Assembly (NCBI RefSeq): GCF_016859125.1
Contig: NZ_CP069338.1
Span: forward strand, 7,255,501-7,319,500
Length of the DNA: 64,000 bases
DNA from: Archangium violaceum
Lineage (GTDB): Bacteria > Myxococcota > Myxococcia > Myxococcales > Myxococcaceae
Direction: 5' to 3'
Shown: in pieces, positions 8,570-17,411 of the stretch
Numbering within the stretch: position 1 is the stretch's first letter
Layout of the letters: the number at the start of each line of letters is the position of its first letter
Position numbers and translations under genes: made by a program
Notes under the pieces: generated by a model
The model's database searches: none
Told to the model about the DNA's origin: nothing
Seen by the model: the letters and a program-made list of their open reading frames with translations, nothing else

Positions 8570-10450
8570 ATGAATCGCAAACACCCCTTCTCGCGCCGGC
8601 AGGCGCTCTATTTCTGTACGGCATTGCTCGGGCTTGGCGTGTTCGGCTCCGCCTGCGATGACCGCGGTACTCCACCCGAGCAACCCAGGGCGGACTACTC
8701 CAGGTTGAAGGCGGAGCTCGGCCTGTTGATCAAGACCGCGATGACGGAGGCCGACGTCGCCGGACTGAGCATCGCACTGGTGGACGGTCAGGAGGTGGTG
8801 TGGTCTCGAGGCTTCGGCTTCGCCAACGTGGCGGAGCGGACGCCCGCCACCCCCGAGACCGTCTACGAGGCCGGTTCACTCGCCAAGGTCTTCACGGGCG
8901 CCGCCATCATGCAGTTGGCCGAGCAGGAGCGCATCGCGCTGGACCGGCCCATCGAGCAGTTCATCCCGGGCTTCTCCATCCAGTCTCGCTTCTCCAACGC
9001 CGGCCCGGTCACCCCTCGCAACCTCCTGACCCACCACGCGGGCATTCCCGAACAGCAGCTCGTGGGCGCCTACGCCCAGACACCGCTCACCCTGGCCGAG
9101 CGCGTGGAGCACCTCCGGGAAGACCATCTGGCCAACCCGCCGGACAAGCTCTGGGCCTATTCCAATGGGGGCTTCGCGGTCCTCGGCCGGGCGATCGAGA
9201 CCGTCTCGGGGATGGAGTTCACGGCCTACATGAACCAATACATCCTTGGCCCCCTGGGGATGACGCACTCCTCCTTCCGGCTGGATTCCCAGGTCGCCTC
9301 GAAGATGGCGATGGGCTACGGCGCGCTGCCCGTCAGTGATTACCCGGTGAATCTTCTGGAGAGCTACTCCCCCGCTGGCGGCCTTCGCAGCTCGGTGGAG
9401 GACATGAGCAGGTTCATCCGGATGCTGCTGGCGGAGGGCCGGTTCGACGGCGAGAGCGTGCTGAAGCCCGCCTCCCTCCAGGAGATGTGGAGGCAGCAGA
9501 ACGTCGGCAGGCCCCTGGACATGGACAACCGCATCGGTCTCCCCTGGTACCTCTATGAGCTCCCCCTGAAGAATGGCCAGAGCGTGCGGATGGTCGAGCA
9601 CGATGGCGCCACCCAGTACTTCCGCTCCTATCTGTCCCTCCTGCCGGAACACGGGCTGGGCGTGGTGGTGCTCTCCAACTCCGAGAACGCCGATGGGCTG
9701 GTGGGTGTCATCGCCCATGAGGTGCTCGCGCGCGCTCTCGAGATCAAGAGCGGGCTGGAGGTGGCGCCGATCCCCGAGGAACCCCAGGTGCAGCCGGTCT
9801 ACCGTTCGCAGGAGGAACTCCGTGCGTTGGAAGGTATCTACGCCACGCAGGTGGGCCCGATGGTGGTCGGTCTCGAGAACGGCGTCCTGAATGTCACCGT
9901 CCAGGGGATGCGTCTGGAGCTGCAGCCGCACGAGCAGGGATACTTCAAGGGCGTGGTCGGTGATTCCAACATGTGGCTCTCCTTCGAGGAAATCGAAGGC
10001 CATCTCGTGATGGCGGGTTACTTCGGCCTCTTCGGCCGCCAGCTGCAGGGGGAGCGGATCACCCCGGCCCCCGTGCCCGAGTCCTGGCATGGCCGGTTCG
10101 GCCGCTACGTCCTGCCCCAGGGGGCGCCTCGGGAGGTGATCGAACAGGCCGAGCTCGGCATGGAGGGAGACCTCCTGGTCCTCAGGCTCTTCAGCCCGAT
10201 GTTCGAATCCGGCCAGGCTGTCAGTCTTCTGAATCCGGAGGGTGATGATCTGGCCGTGGTGCTCGGCCTGGGTCGGGGACTGGGTGAGGTCGTGCGCTTC
10301 GAGCAGGTGGACGGCACGACCCATCTCATCGTCAGGGGTATCCGGCTGCGAATGCAGTCAGAGGGACCCATGGCGACGTCGGCGTTCGCCGGAAGCGAGG
10401 CCGCGCGGAGCCGCCTGTCCCGGGCCTGGGGACCCCGTTGGGGTTTCTAG
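8570..10450 (+). CDS. Serine beta-lactamase-like hydrolase lipoprotein (class C/esterase family)
   Basis: 626 residues. Start ATG 8570, with GGGAG 7 bases upstream. The signal contains SRRQAL and a lipobox ending GSAC (Cys29), so it is probably a lipoprotein. The penicillin-binding fold is shown by SLAK (SxxK, about Ser103), YSN (about 197, in WAYSNGGFAVLG) and HDG (about 344). About 240 further residues form a beta-rich C-terminal region like those of bacterial class C-type esterases and D-aminopeptidases. True AmpC enzymes are about 380 residues, so antibiotic hydrolysis cannot be assumed. It is divergent from the lanthipeptide operon; a link to self-protection at the cell wall is speculative. 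Confidence 0.9.
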   Translation: MNRKHPFSRRQALYFCTALLGLGVFGSACDDRGTPPEQPRADYSRLKAELGLLIKTAMTEADVAGLSIALVDGQEVVWSRGFGFANVAERTPATPETVYEAGSLAKVFTGAAIMQLAEQERIALDRPIEQFIPGFSIQSRFSNAGPVTPRNLLTHHAGIPEQQLVGAYAQTPLTLAERVEHLREDHLANPPDKLWAYSNGGFAVLGRAIETVSGMEFTAYMNQYILGPLGMTHSSFRLDSQVASKMAMGYGALPVSDYPVNLLESYSPAGGLRSSVEDMSRFIRMLLAEGRFDGESVLKPASLQEMWRQQNVGRPLDMDNRIGLPWYLYELPLKNGQSVRMVEHDGATQYFRSYLSLLPEHGLGVVVLSNSENADGLVGVIAHEVLARALEIKSGLEVAPIPEEPQVQPVYRSQEELRALEGIYATQVGPMVVGLENGVLNVTVQGMRLELQPHEQGYFKGVVGDSNMWLSFEEIEGHLVMAGYFGLFGRQLQGERITPAPVPESWHGRFGRYVLPQGAPREVIEQAELGMEGDLLVLRLFSPMFESGQAVSLLNPEGDDLAVVLGLGRGLGEVVRFEQVDGTTHLIVRGIRLRMQSEGPMATSAFAGSEAARSRLSRAWGPRWGF

Positions 10451-10458
10451 CGCGAGGC

Positions 10459-10570
10459 GCTACGGAACGAGCCGCGGCTCGGCGAAGCGCGTGACGACGC
10501 TGGCGACCTGTCCGTCGGCGTCGAGTCCGAACGCGGAGATGCGCTGCACACGACACCTCCGCGGGTGCGC
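10459..10570 (-). pseudogene. Possible 3' remnant of a small-domain protein
   Basis: On the minus strand about 30 sensible codons (RISAFGLDADGQVASVVTRF, then AEPRLVP) end at a stop. They resemble the last strand of NTF2/SnoaL-like proteins. No start or upstream domain exists because the intact SDR gene lies on the opposite strand. Probably a truncated leftover, but chance coding cannot be excluded. Confidence 0.3.
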
Positions 10571-10619
10571 TTCGATGCCGGGTGGGTGGGCTCTGGCGCG
10601 AAGCGGTAACTTCCCCCGC

Positions 10620-11516
10620 ATGGAACTGAAAGGCTCGACTGCCCTCGTCACGGGGGCCAACGGATTCGTGGGAACGTATGTCACCCAGCGGCTGCTCGCG
10701 GAGGGGCTCCGGGTGAGGGCCTGGGTCCGGCGCCCCGAGGCCCGGCCGGAGCTGGAGCGGATGGGGGCGGAGGTCGTCCTGGGCGAGCTGACCGACGCGG
10801 CCATACTGGAAACCGCCGTGCGTGGCGCCCGGTGGGTGGTTCATTGCGCGGCGACGGGCTCGGATGACCTCACCGAGGCGCGGCGGGTGAACACGGAGTT
10901 CACCGAGCGCCTGACCACGGCCGCGCTCGCCGCGGACTGCGAGCGCTTCGTGCACATCTCCACCATCGCCGTGTACGAGCTCCAGGGCCAGAGCACCGTG
11001 GTCGAGGACTCGCCCCGGGTGACCACGGGCCGCGCCTACTCGGTCACCAAGGCCGAGGCCGAGCGGGCCGTGGAGGCCGCGGCTGCCCGGGGCTTGCGGA
11101 CCGTCATCCTCCGCCCCGGGGCCATTCTGGGCGTCCACCCCACGTCCACCTGGGGCACCCACCTGCCCACGCAGATCCGCGCGGGCCAGTTCCCCCAGGT
11201 GGGGGACGGACAGGGCAGGCTGGGGTACCTCCACATCAGCAGCCTGACGGAGGCCGTCGTCCTGGCGCTACGCGAGGACGCGGCGGTCGGGCAGGCGTTC
11301 ACCCTCGTCGATGGGGACATCCCCGTTCACCGGTACACCGACGCCTTCGCCACTCGCCCGCTGCCCTCCGTTCCGCCAGAACAGGCTCCCAGTTTCCTGT
11401 CCTTCCACGGCCAGTACTCGACGGAGAAGGCCCAGCGCGTGCTGGGCTTCGTCCCCCGGGACGTCTTCGATTCGAGCATGGCCGAGATCCTCGCGGCCCT
11501 CCCGCGGCAGGGGTAG
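10620..11516 (+). CDS. NAD(P)-dependent epimerase/dehydratase (extended SDR)
   Basis: 298 residues. The Rossmann nucleotide-binding loop is TGANGFVGTYV near the N-terminus; a Ser in FVHISTIAVYE and the catalytic pair YSVTK (YxxxK) are intact. Downstream, LRPGAILGVHP is typical of extended SDRs acting on nucleotide sugars, steroids or flavonoid-like ketones. The substrate cannot be read from sequence. The start is ATG 10620; codons further upstream overlap the preceding gene's 3' end and lack character. It converges on the fadD-like gene, with a shared hairpin between them. Confidence 0.9.
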   Translation: MELKGSTALVTGANGFVGTYVTQRLLAEGLRVRAWVRRPEARPELERMGAEVVLGELTDAAILETAVRGARWVVHCAATGSDDLTEARRVNTEFTERLTTAALAADCERFVHISTIAVYELQGQSTVVEDSPRVTTGRAYSVTKAEAERAVEAAAARGLRTVILRPGAILGVHPTSTWGTHLPTQIRAGQFPQVGDGQGRLGYLHISSLTEAVVLALREDAAVGQAFTLVDGDIPVHRYTDAFATRPLPSVPPEQAPSFLSFHGQYSTEKAQRVLGFVPRDVFDSSMAEILAALPRQG

Positions 11517-11527
11517 GGCCAGCGGGC

Positions 11528-11550
11528 GCCTGGGCCTTCGGGGCTCAGGC
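11528..11550. terminator. Hairpin between convergent SDR and acyl-CoA ligase genes
   Basis: GCCTGGGCC (11528-11536), loop TTCGG, then GGCTCAGGC (11542-11550) pair over 9 bp with one G-T wobble. It overlaps the stop codon of the minus-strand gene and could terminate transcription from both sides. Confidence 0.5.
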
Positions 11551-13221
11551 CACCTTTCGCTCGCGCAGCTCGCGGCGCAGGATCTTCCCGACGTTGCTCT
11601 TGGGCAGCTCGGCGAGGAACTCGATGTGCTTGGGCCGCTTGTAGCCGGTGAGCTGCTCGCGGCAGAAGTCCAGGAGCTGGGCCTCGGTGAGGGAGGGGTC
11701 CTTCTTCACCACGAAGAGCTTGACCACCTCTCCGGAGTGTTCGTCGGGCACGCCCACGGCGGCCACCTCCAGGACGCCCGGGTGCGCGGCGACGACGCCC
11801 TCGATTTCATTGGGATAGACGTTGAAGCCGGAGACCAGGATCATGTCCTTCTTGCGGTCCACGATGCGGACGTGGCCGCGCTCGTCCATGATGCCGACGT
11901 CGCCGGACTTGAAGAAGCCATCGGGCCACATGACCCTGGCCGTCTCATCCGGGCGGTTCCAGTAGCCCGCCATCACCTGCGGGCCGCGGATGCAGATCTC
12001 CCCGGGCTGGCCGAGTGGCAGATCCCTGCCCTCGTCATCGCGGATGGTGATTTCAGTGGAGGGCAGTGGCAGGCCGATGGTGCCGGAGTACTCCGTGGCG
12101 ATGGGCGGGTTGCTGGTGGCCACCGGTGAGGTCTCCGACAGGCCATAACCCTCGATGAGGGGAACCCGGGTGATGGCGAACCACTTGTCCGCCACGGCCT
12201 TCTGCACCGCCATGCCACCCCCGTTGCAGACCATCAGGTGGGAGAAGTCGAGCTTGCCGAAGTCGGGGTGGTTGACCAGCGCGTTGTAGAGCGTGTTGAC
12301 CGCCGGCAGGATGTGGAAGGGCTGCTGGGACAACGTCTTGATGAAGTCCGGGATGTCGCGCGGGTTGGGGATGAGGATGTTCATGGACCCCATGCGGATG
12401 CCCATCAGCCCGCAGACGGTGAGCGCGAAGATATGGTACAGCGGCAGCGCGCAGATGATATTGATTTGATCGATCTGCTTGCCCTTGAGGGCGGGTTGGA
12501 TCCACGCCTCGACCTGCAACAGATTGGCGATGACATTGCGGTGCAGGAGCGTGGCGCCCTTGACCACGCCGGTCGTGCCACCGGTGTACTGGAGGAAGGC
12601 GACGTCATCGCGTGACGTCTTCACCGGCGCGAGGGAGGAGGCCTTTCCTTCCGACAGCACCTGTTTGAAGCTCACGGCGCCAGGGAGCTTGTAGGCGGGC
12701 ACCATCTTCTTGACGTTGCGCACCACGAAGTTGACGAGGGTGCCCTTCAGGCCGCCCAGCAGGTCGCCCATGGAGGCGACCACCACGTGCTTGACGGAGG
12801 TCCGCTCCAGCACCCGTTGGAGGGTGGCGGCGAAGTTCTCCAGGATGAAGATGGCCTGGGCCCCGCTGTCCTTGAGCTGGTGCTCCAGCTCGCGCGGTGT
12901 GTAGAGCGGATTGACGTTGACCACGACGTAGCCCGCGCGCAGGACCGCGGCGATGCACACCGGGTACTGCAACACGTTGGGCATCATGATGGCCACGGTG
13001 GAGCCGCGAGGGAGTCCCCGGGATTGCAGCCACGCGCCGACCTGGCGTGACAGCGTGTCGAGCTCACGGTAGGTGAGGGTCTTGCCCATGCACTTGAAGG
13101 CGGGACGCTCGGCGAAGGTGCTGAAGGACTCCTCCAGCATGTGCGTCAGTGAGTCGTACTGACGGTCATTGATCTCCGCGGGAACTCCAGGCGGGTAGTG
13201 CTCGAGCCAGATCTTGTCCAT
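11545..13221 (-). CDS. fadD: Long-chain fatty-acid--CoA ligase
   Basis: 558 residues, the size of FadD. It activates fatty acids to acyl-AMP and then acyl-CoA. The ATP/AMP motif is YTGGTTGVVKGATLLHRN, followed by IEGYGLSETSPV and the hinge/C-terminal motifs SGDVGIMDERG, IVDRKKDMILVSGFNVYP and a catalytic Lys near the end in GKILRREL. The start is ATG 13221 with GAGGAG just upstream; the longer open frame to 13404 has no comparable signal. It is monocistronic as far as visible and is likely used for lipid degradation or remodelling, which myxobacteria rely on during development (inference). Confidence 0.94.
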   Translation of the reverse strand: MDKIWLEHYPPGVPAEINDRQYDSLTHMLEESFSTFAERPAFKCMGKTLTYRELDTLSRQVGAWLQSRGLPRGSTVAIMMPNVLQYPVCIAAVLRAGYVVVNVNPLYTPRELEHQLKDSGAQAIFILENFAATLQRVLERTSVKHVVVASMGDLLGGLKGTLVNFVVRNVKKMVPAYKLPGAVSFKQVLSEGKASSLAPVKTSRDDVAFLQYTGGTTGVVKGATLLHRNVIANLLQVEAWIQPALKGKQIDQINIICALPLYHIFALTVCGLMGIRMGSMNILIPNPRDIPDFIKTLSQQPFHILPAVNTLYNALVNHPDFGKLDFSHLMVCNGGGMAVQKAVADKWFAITRVPLIEGYGLSETSPVATSNPPIATEYSGTIGLPLPSTEITIRDDEGRDLPLGQPGEICIRGPQVMAGYWNRPDETARVMWPDGFFKSGDVGIMDERGHVRIVDRKKDMILVSGFNVYPNEIEGVVAAHPGVLEVAAVGVPDEHSGEVVKLFVVKKDPSLTEAQLLDFCREQLTGYKRPKHIEFLAELPKSNVGKILRRELRERKVA

Positions 13222-13763
13222 CCGCGTCTCCTCGTCGTTCACCGGTGAAGAAGGTGCTGGGATGCTACCGTGCTCCCACGAGCAGCCCACATGTTCCGCG
13301 TGGTTCTTCTGTTGAGTGGCTTTGCCGCACCGCGGCGTGGAGCCGCGTGAGAGCGGTGCCGTGCAGCCTGGCCGGTTGCCCTCTTCGTTCATTGGTGGAC
13401 ACACGGCGTGTCGCTCGCGTGCATGACCCTGCTCGAGAGCGGCCTCCGACCGAGGGCCTGCCGCCAGACGAGCGCCAGCCAGGTGCGGATGCCGATGGGG
13501 AGCGGGAACGTGGCGGGACGTGGCAAATCCATCAGGAAAGTTGGACCTCAGTGGGGGGGGGGGCGCGGAATCGAATGTCTGTCTTTACTGGGTTGGAATC
13601 ACTCATTGGACATGTATATACGACTTGGGGGGGGAAGGGCTGGCAGCCAGTTGCCCGAGTCGTTTCCAGGGCACATCTAGGCGCGAAGCAACGGTTCGTG
13701 GGCCTTCCCTTCACGGTGCCGCGGCGCTCGTGGAGTCGTCACATCTCCGATGGAGAAACACAC
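13222..13763. other. 542-bp non-coding interval with two poly-G tracts
   Basis: No convincing gene on either strand. It holds G11 at 13553-13563 and G8 at 13627-13634. An A/T-rich patch offers a possible plus-strand promoter (TTGGAA 13593-13598, 16 bases, TATATA 13615-13620) about 145 bases before the lipoprotein gene at 13764. Confidence 0.5.
13593..13620 (+). promoter_or_regulatory. Possible promoter of the lipoprotein gene
   Basis: TTGGAA, 16-base spacer, TATATA, each four of six against sigma70 consensus. It sits between the two poly-G tracts and is the only clearly A/T-rich stretch of the interval. Confidence 0.3.
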
Positions 13764-14750
13764 ATGAAAGTGAATACCGCCAAGGCGCAGCCGCGCCTCG
13801 GGTTGTACCCCGTCCTGGGCTCGCTTGCGCTGAGCTTGATGGGGCCCATCGCCTGCGGCCCCTCGGCGACGCCGGAGGAGCAGTTCAGCCGTCACCCCGC
13901 GGGCCAGACCGGCATGGCGCTCACGCTCCGCGTCGATGAAGAAACCGACGTGGCCGCCATTCGCTTCAAGATCGATCGGCGGCAGTGCACCGACGAGCCC
14001 TTCACGCCCTTCAGCAGCACCATCGACAAGCCGCTCGAGGAGATCCGCCTGCGGGGAGGCATGCCTGGCCTGGAGAACGTGCCCTTCGATGCTGATTCGT
14101 CCCACGCGTTCGCGGATCTCTTCGTCACGCTCGACGCGGGTTGCTACGACGTCACCACCCAGCCGCTCGACGCCGAGGGCGAGGCCTCCGAGGATTGTTC
14201 TCCGGCCTCCTCCTCCGGCATCTGGGTGAACGACGGCCAGACGAGGGAAGTCCTGCTCATCAACCAGTGCTGGGGCCCGGATCGGGGCACCGGCGACATC
14301 ATCTCCGCGCTCAACCATCCACCCGAGTTGGTTGATGTGGTTTTCGAGGACTCCAAGTTCATCTATCAGTGCACCGGGCAGGTCGTCTGCGCCACCGTCC
14401 GTGACCCGGATGGTGACCCGCTCGAGTTCGTCTGGAGCCAGGAGGGCGGCGCCCCGCTGTACGTCGCTCCCGAGGTGCTGAGCACCACGCCGAACGCCGA
14501 TGGCTCGGTCACCGAATGCATCCGCACGATCGCCGAGGATCCCGGCCAGTACGTCCTGAAGGTGGTTGCGTATGATCTGCTGCACGATCCGGCCGGCACC
14601 GGGCTGATCCGCATCGAGGACTTCCTGGCCGAGGGGGGGACGCGGTTCCCGTCGAACGACGCGCTGACCTTCCCGTTCTACGCCGCCAGCGATGGCCGCA
14701 CGGGCGGCTGCGAGGACGCTCCGGACGAGGAGCCGGGCGAGACTCCGTGA
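13764..14750 (+). CDS. Secreted lipoprotein of unknown function
   Basis: 328 residues, start ATG 13764 with GGAG 9 bases upstream. The signal peptide ends in a lipobox-like GPIACG. The mature part has two beta-rich regions. The first includes ALTLRVDEETDVAAIRFKI and a Cys-rich centre. The second starts NHPPELVDVVFEDS and resembles Ig/cadherin-like domains, with VRDPDGDPLEFVWS and YVLKVVAYD. No enzyme motif is seen. The C-terminus is acidic and proline-rich (DAPDEEPGETP). Such proteins are common in myxobacterial envelopes; I cannot name a function. It is followed by a strong terminator. Confidence 0.85.
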   Translation: MKVNTAKAQPRLGLYPVLGSLALSLMGPIACGPSATPEEQFSRHPAGQTGMALTLRVDEETDVAAIRFKIDRRQCTDEPFTPFSSTIDKPLEEIRLRGGMPGLENVPFDADSSHAFADLFVTLDAGCYDVTTQPLDAEGEASEDCSPASSSGIWVNDGQTREVLLINQCWGPDRGTGDIISALNHPPELVDVVFEDSKFIYQCTGQVVCATVRDPDGDPLEFVWSQEGGAPLYVAPEVLSTTPNADGSVTECIRTIAEDPGQYVLKVVAYDLLHDPAGTGLIRIEDFLAEGGTRFPSNDALTFPFYAASDGRTGGCEDAPDEEPGETP

Positions 14751-14783
14751 GTCGCTGACGCCGGGGTTCGCTCGGGGACTCAT

Positions 14784-14814
14784 GGCCCCGCCAGGTGTGG
14801 ACCCTGGCGGGGCC
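14784..14814. terminator. Bidirectional terminator hairpin
   Basis: A perfect 12-bp stem, GGCCCCGCCAGG (14784-14795) with CCTGGCGGGGCC (14803-14814) and a 7-base loop, lies between the convergent lipoprotein and methyltransferase genes. No T-run follows. Confidence 0.75.
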
Positions 14815-14845
14815 GTGTGGTGGCGCGCGAGGGAGGGGCGTGTCG

Positions 14846-15667
14846 CTACGCGCCCGGCGCCGTCGCCGAGGTCACCAATGCCTCGATCGTGACCTTCACC
14901 GGCGCCTCGCCCAGGTGCTTGTCCAAGGCCTTCGTCAACGCGCCGATCGCGACGGATACCAGCAGCGGGTCATGCGCCTTGATGAAGTCGACGATGGGGA
15001 AACCCTCGATGAGTCCGACCGCGAGCTCGCGCGTGTTCTCGATGACGGACCTCTTCTGCACGGGCTCGGCGCGGACATCGGCGAAGCCAGCGTCGACGAG
15101 CAGCCGGGTCATCTCGCCCGGCTCGCCGAATCCCGTCTGTGTCAGGTAGAACCGGGGCTGCTCGTTCGGGAAGAGGGCGCAGACCGTCTCGTGGGCCAGG
15201 CGTATCGCCGCGTTGTGCTCGAGCGACCGCCAGGTGGCCATGAGCAGCTGGCCTCCGGGCCTGAGCACGCGCAGGGCCTCGCGCGCCGCGGCGGGCTTGT
15301 CTGGAACGAACATCAGACCGAACTGGCAGACCACGGCATCGAACTCGCCGTCAGCGAAGCGGAGCCGGGTCATGTCTTGTTGGGCCCACTCCACGGGGGC
15401 GTCTGGCCCGACCGTCTGTCTGGCGACCGCGAGCATGGGCTCGTTGAGATCGGTGGCGACGAGCCGGGCCTCGGGTGCCAACGCCTCACGCAGCCGCCGG
15501 GTGAGGATACCCGTTCCACACGCGGTCTCGAGCACCTGCCGCGGCGCGAAGGCCGAGAGGCGCGCGGCGAGCTCCTGTGCATACGGTTCGAAGAAGAAGG
15601 GTCCGGCACCCCGGTGGTAGTGCTCGGGGATGGACCCGATGTACGCGGCGTGGTTGCTCGTCTCCAT
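14846..15667 (-). CDS. Class I SAM-dependent methyltransferase
   Basis: 273 residues. Motif I is VLETACGTGILTRRL, motif II lies around LVATDLNEPML, followed by the acidic stretch FDAVVCQFGLMFVPD and LRPGGQLLMATW. This is the Methyltransf_11/25 type seen in ubiquinone/menaquinone-like and natural-product methylases. The start is ATG 15667 with AGGAG upstream. It is divergent from the GH26 gene across a gap holding tandem repeats, which may control either gene. The substrate is unknown. Confidence 0.88.
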   Translation of the reverse strand: METSNHAAYIGSIPEHYHRGAGPFFFEPYAQELAARLSAFAPRQVLETACGTGILTRRLREALAPEARLVATDLNEPMLAVARQTVGPDAPVEWAQQDMTRLRFADGEFDAVVCQFGLMFVPDKPAAAREALRVLRPGGQLLMATWRSLEHNAAIRLAHETVCALFPNEQPRFYLTQTGFGEPGEMTRLLVDAGFADVRAEPVQKRSVIENTRELAVGLIEGFPIVDFIKAHDPLLVSVAIGALTKALDKHLGEAPVKVTIEALVTSATAPGA

Positions 15668-15739
15668 GCGTGCTCCTGTGGGTGGAACCCGAGCCAAGCA
15701 GGATGCAGCAGCCGCTGGAAGCTCATTGATTGTGAAAAG

Positions 15740-15823
15740 CCTGTTCATGTTTCTCGACGGGTGGGAATGGATGCGCCACCTGTCCTGTCGAGTGAACAGG
15801 ACCTGTCCTGTCGAGTGAACAGG
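15740..15823. repeat. Two tandem 23-bp repeats plus an inverted partial copy
   Basis: Perfect direct repeats at 15778-15800 and 15801-15823 share the core GTCGAGTGAACAGG; each begins CCTGT and ends ACAGG, giving internal dyad symmetry. An imperfect inverted copy (CCTGTTCA, five extra bases, CTCGAC) lies at 15740-15758. This is in the gap between divergent genes and looks like a multi-site operator. Confidence 0.65.
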
Positions 15824-15955
15824 GCCTGCTTTCCGGGGAGGTCGGTCGGTGCTCGTCTAGAGGGAAGGGCCCCTCGTGGAGCTGGATGGGGATGCCCGGC
15901 ACATCGCTTGCTCTACGTGCTGGCGCAACCCCCCACCTCTTCAATGAGGCTTTTC

Positions 15956-17374
15956 ATGACTCGATCAGCAACAAACCCTCGCTTCTTCTCTCGCGGTTAT
16001 CTCACCGGACTCGTCACCGCCCTGGTGCTCGCGCTCTCCACGGCCTGCGGTGGGCCCCTGGAGGACACGGAGACCTACGATACGTACGGTGAGTCCGTTG
16101 GTGCCGTCGAAACCTCCGGGGCCTTGACCATCACCCAGGCTGTCTCCGCCACGGATGTCTCGCTGGAGCGCGGTCAGACCCTGAGCGCGAAGGTGACCTA
16201 CAAGAACAACGGCACCACCGCGGTCACCGCGAAGAACATCGTGCTCACCTCGCGCGCCCCCGGTGGCACGCACGCGGGTGGTCCCTTCTATGATCTGACG
16301 CCGCGCCTCACCAACCGCACCCTTCAGCCGGGCGAGAGCGTGACCCTCACGGCGACCCGCGTCATCGCCTCGAGCGATCCGCTGGGGACCTGGGAGCTCT
16401 ACCCGACCTGGGAAGACACCTCGAGCGTCTGGCGTGATGGAACGGGCATCGCCTTCACGGTGGCCGCGGCCGGCGGCGGTACCCCCGACACGGGAACCTC
16501 TGGCCCCTGGCTCTCCGGAGCCTCTGGCCAGGGCGTGCCCTCGGGTGCTTTCGCCACCTGGCGTGGCAGCGCGGTGAAGATCGCCGGTACCTGGTCCGAC
16601 AACAACCTGAATGCCGCGAACTTCTGGCAGCTGGATCCCGGCGGCGAGTATGGCAGCTGGCAGCAGAACATCGACATCGCGGTGGGTGCCTTCGACAAGG
16701 GTGAGTCCTGGGCCGCGGCGGCGAGCGGTGCCTACGATGCGCGTTGGCGCCAGTCGCTCACCACGTTGAAGAGGAAGTGGGGCAGCCGCCCGGGCACGGT
16801 CTACATCCGCTTCGCCCATGAGATGAACGGCAACTGGTACCCCTGGAAGGTCACCGCGAGCGACGCGACGTCCTTCATCACCGCGTGGAAGCGTTACCGT
16901 TCGCTGCAGAAGGAGATCTTCCCGGCCGCCAGGCTGGTGTTCTGCGTCAACCGTGAGTCCGTGAGCTCGGGTATCGACTGGCGGAAGACCTTCCCCGGTG
17001 CCGCCTACGTGGATGTGATGAGCGTCGACTACTACAACCAGTATCCCTACGTCGCGACCGTCACGGATTGGAACAACTCCATCCAGCAGACCGATGGTTA
17101 CGGTGCGCCCAAGGGTCTGGCGAAGCACCTCGAGTTCGCCAGGAGCGTGGGCCTGCCGCTGGCCATCTCCGAGTGGTCCGGCAACGCGGACAACGGTGAC
17201 TCCACCGTGTGGTTCGAGCAGATGCACAACTTCTTCAAGGTCAACGGTGGTACCGGCGCTGGCAAGGTCCTCTACGAGATCCTCTTCAACGTGGACAGGG
17301 ACAACCGCCGCTGGATCCTCTACCCGTACACCCGCATGCCCAACTCGGCCGAGCGTTACAAGCAGCTCTTCTGA
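15956..17374 (+). CDS. Glycoside hydrolase family 26 (beta-mannanase-like) lipoprotein
   Basis: 472 residues. The signal ends LSTACG (lipobox). About residues 50-165 form an Ig-like/CARDB-type accessory domain (VSLERGQTLSAKVTYKNNG). The GH26 barrel follows, with the acid/base Glu in YIRFAHEMNGNWYPW (about 290) and the nucleophile Glu in LAISEWSGN (about 405), both present. GH26 enzymes hydrolyse beta-1,4-mannans or related beta-glycans outside the cell. The start is ATG 15956, because TGAGG lies 6 bases upstream; an ATG at 15944 overlaps that ribosome site. A terminator follows directly. Confidence 0.9.
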   Translation: MTRSATNPRFFSRGYLTGLVTALVLALSTACGGPLEDTETYDTYGESVGAVETSGALTITQAVSATDVSLERGQTLSAKVTYKNNGTTAVTAKNIVLTSRAPGGTHAGGPFYDLTPRLTNRTLQPGESVTLTATRVIASSDPLGTWELYPTWEDTSSVWRDGTGIAFTVAAAGGGTPDTGTSGPWLSGASGQGVPSGAFATWRGSAVKIAGTWSDNNLNAANFWQLDPGGEYGSWQQNIDIAVGAFDKGESWAAAASGAYDARWRQSLTTLKRKWGSRPGTVYIRFAHEMNGNWYPWKVTASDATSFITAWKRYRSLQKEIFPAARLVFCVNRESVSSGIDWRKTFPGAAYVDVMSVDYYNQYPYVATVTDWNNSIQQTDGYGAPKGLAKHLEFARSVGLPLAISEWSGNADNGDSTVWFEQMHNFFKVNGGTGAGKVLYEILFNVDRDNRRWILYPYTRMPNSAERYKQLF

Positions 17375-17381
17375 GCCGCCG

Positions 17382-17411
17382 CGCCAGGCAGGTGTGACTA
17401 CCTGCCTGGCG
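17382..17411. terminator. Bidirectional terminator hairpin
   Basis: CGCCAGGCAGGT (17382-17393), 6-base loop, ACCTGCCTGGCG (17400-17411): a perfect 12-bp stem between convergent genes, overlapping the stop codon of the PEGA gene. Confidence 0.75.

Noticed and set aside
8570-10450. AmpC-type antibiotic resistance gene
   Set aside because: The SxxK/YSN/HxG residues only define the wide serine hydrolase family; the length and the extra C-terminal domain fit esterase or peptidase relatives as well.
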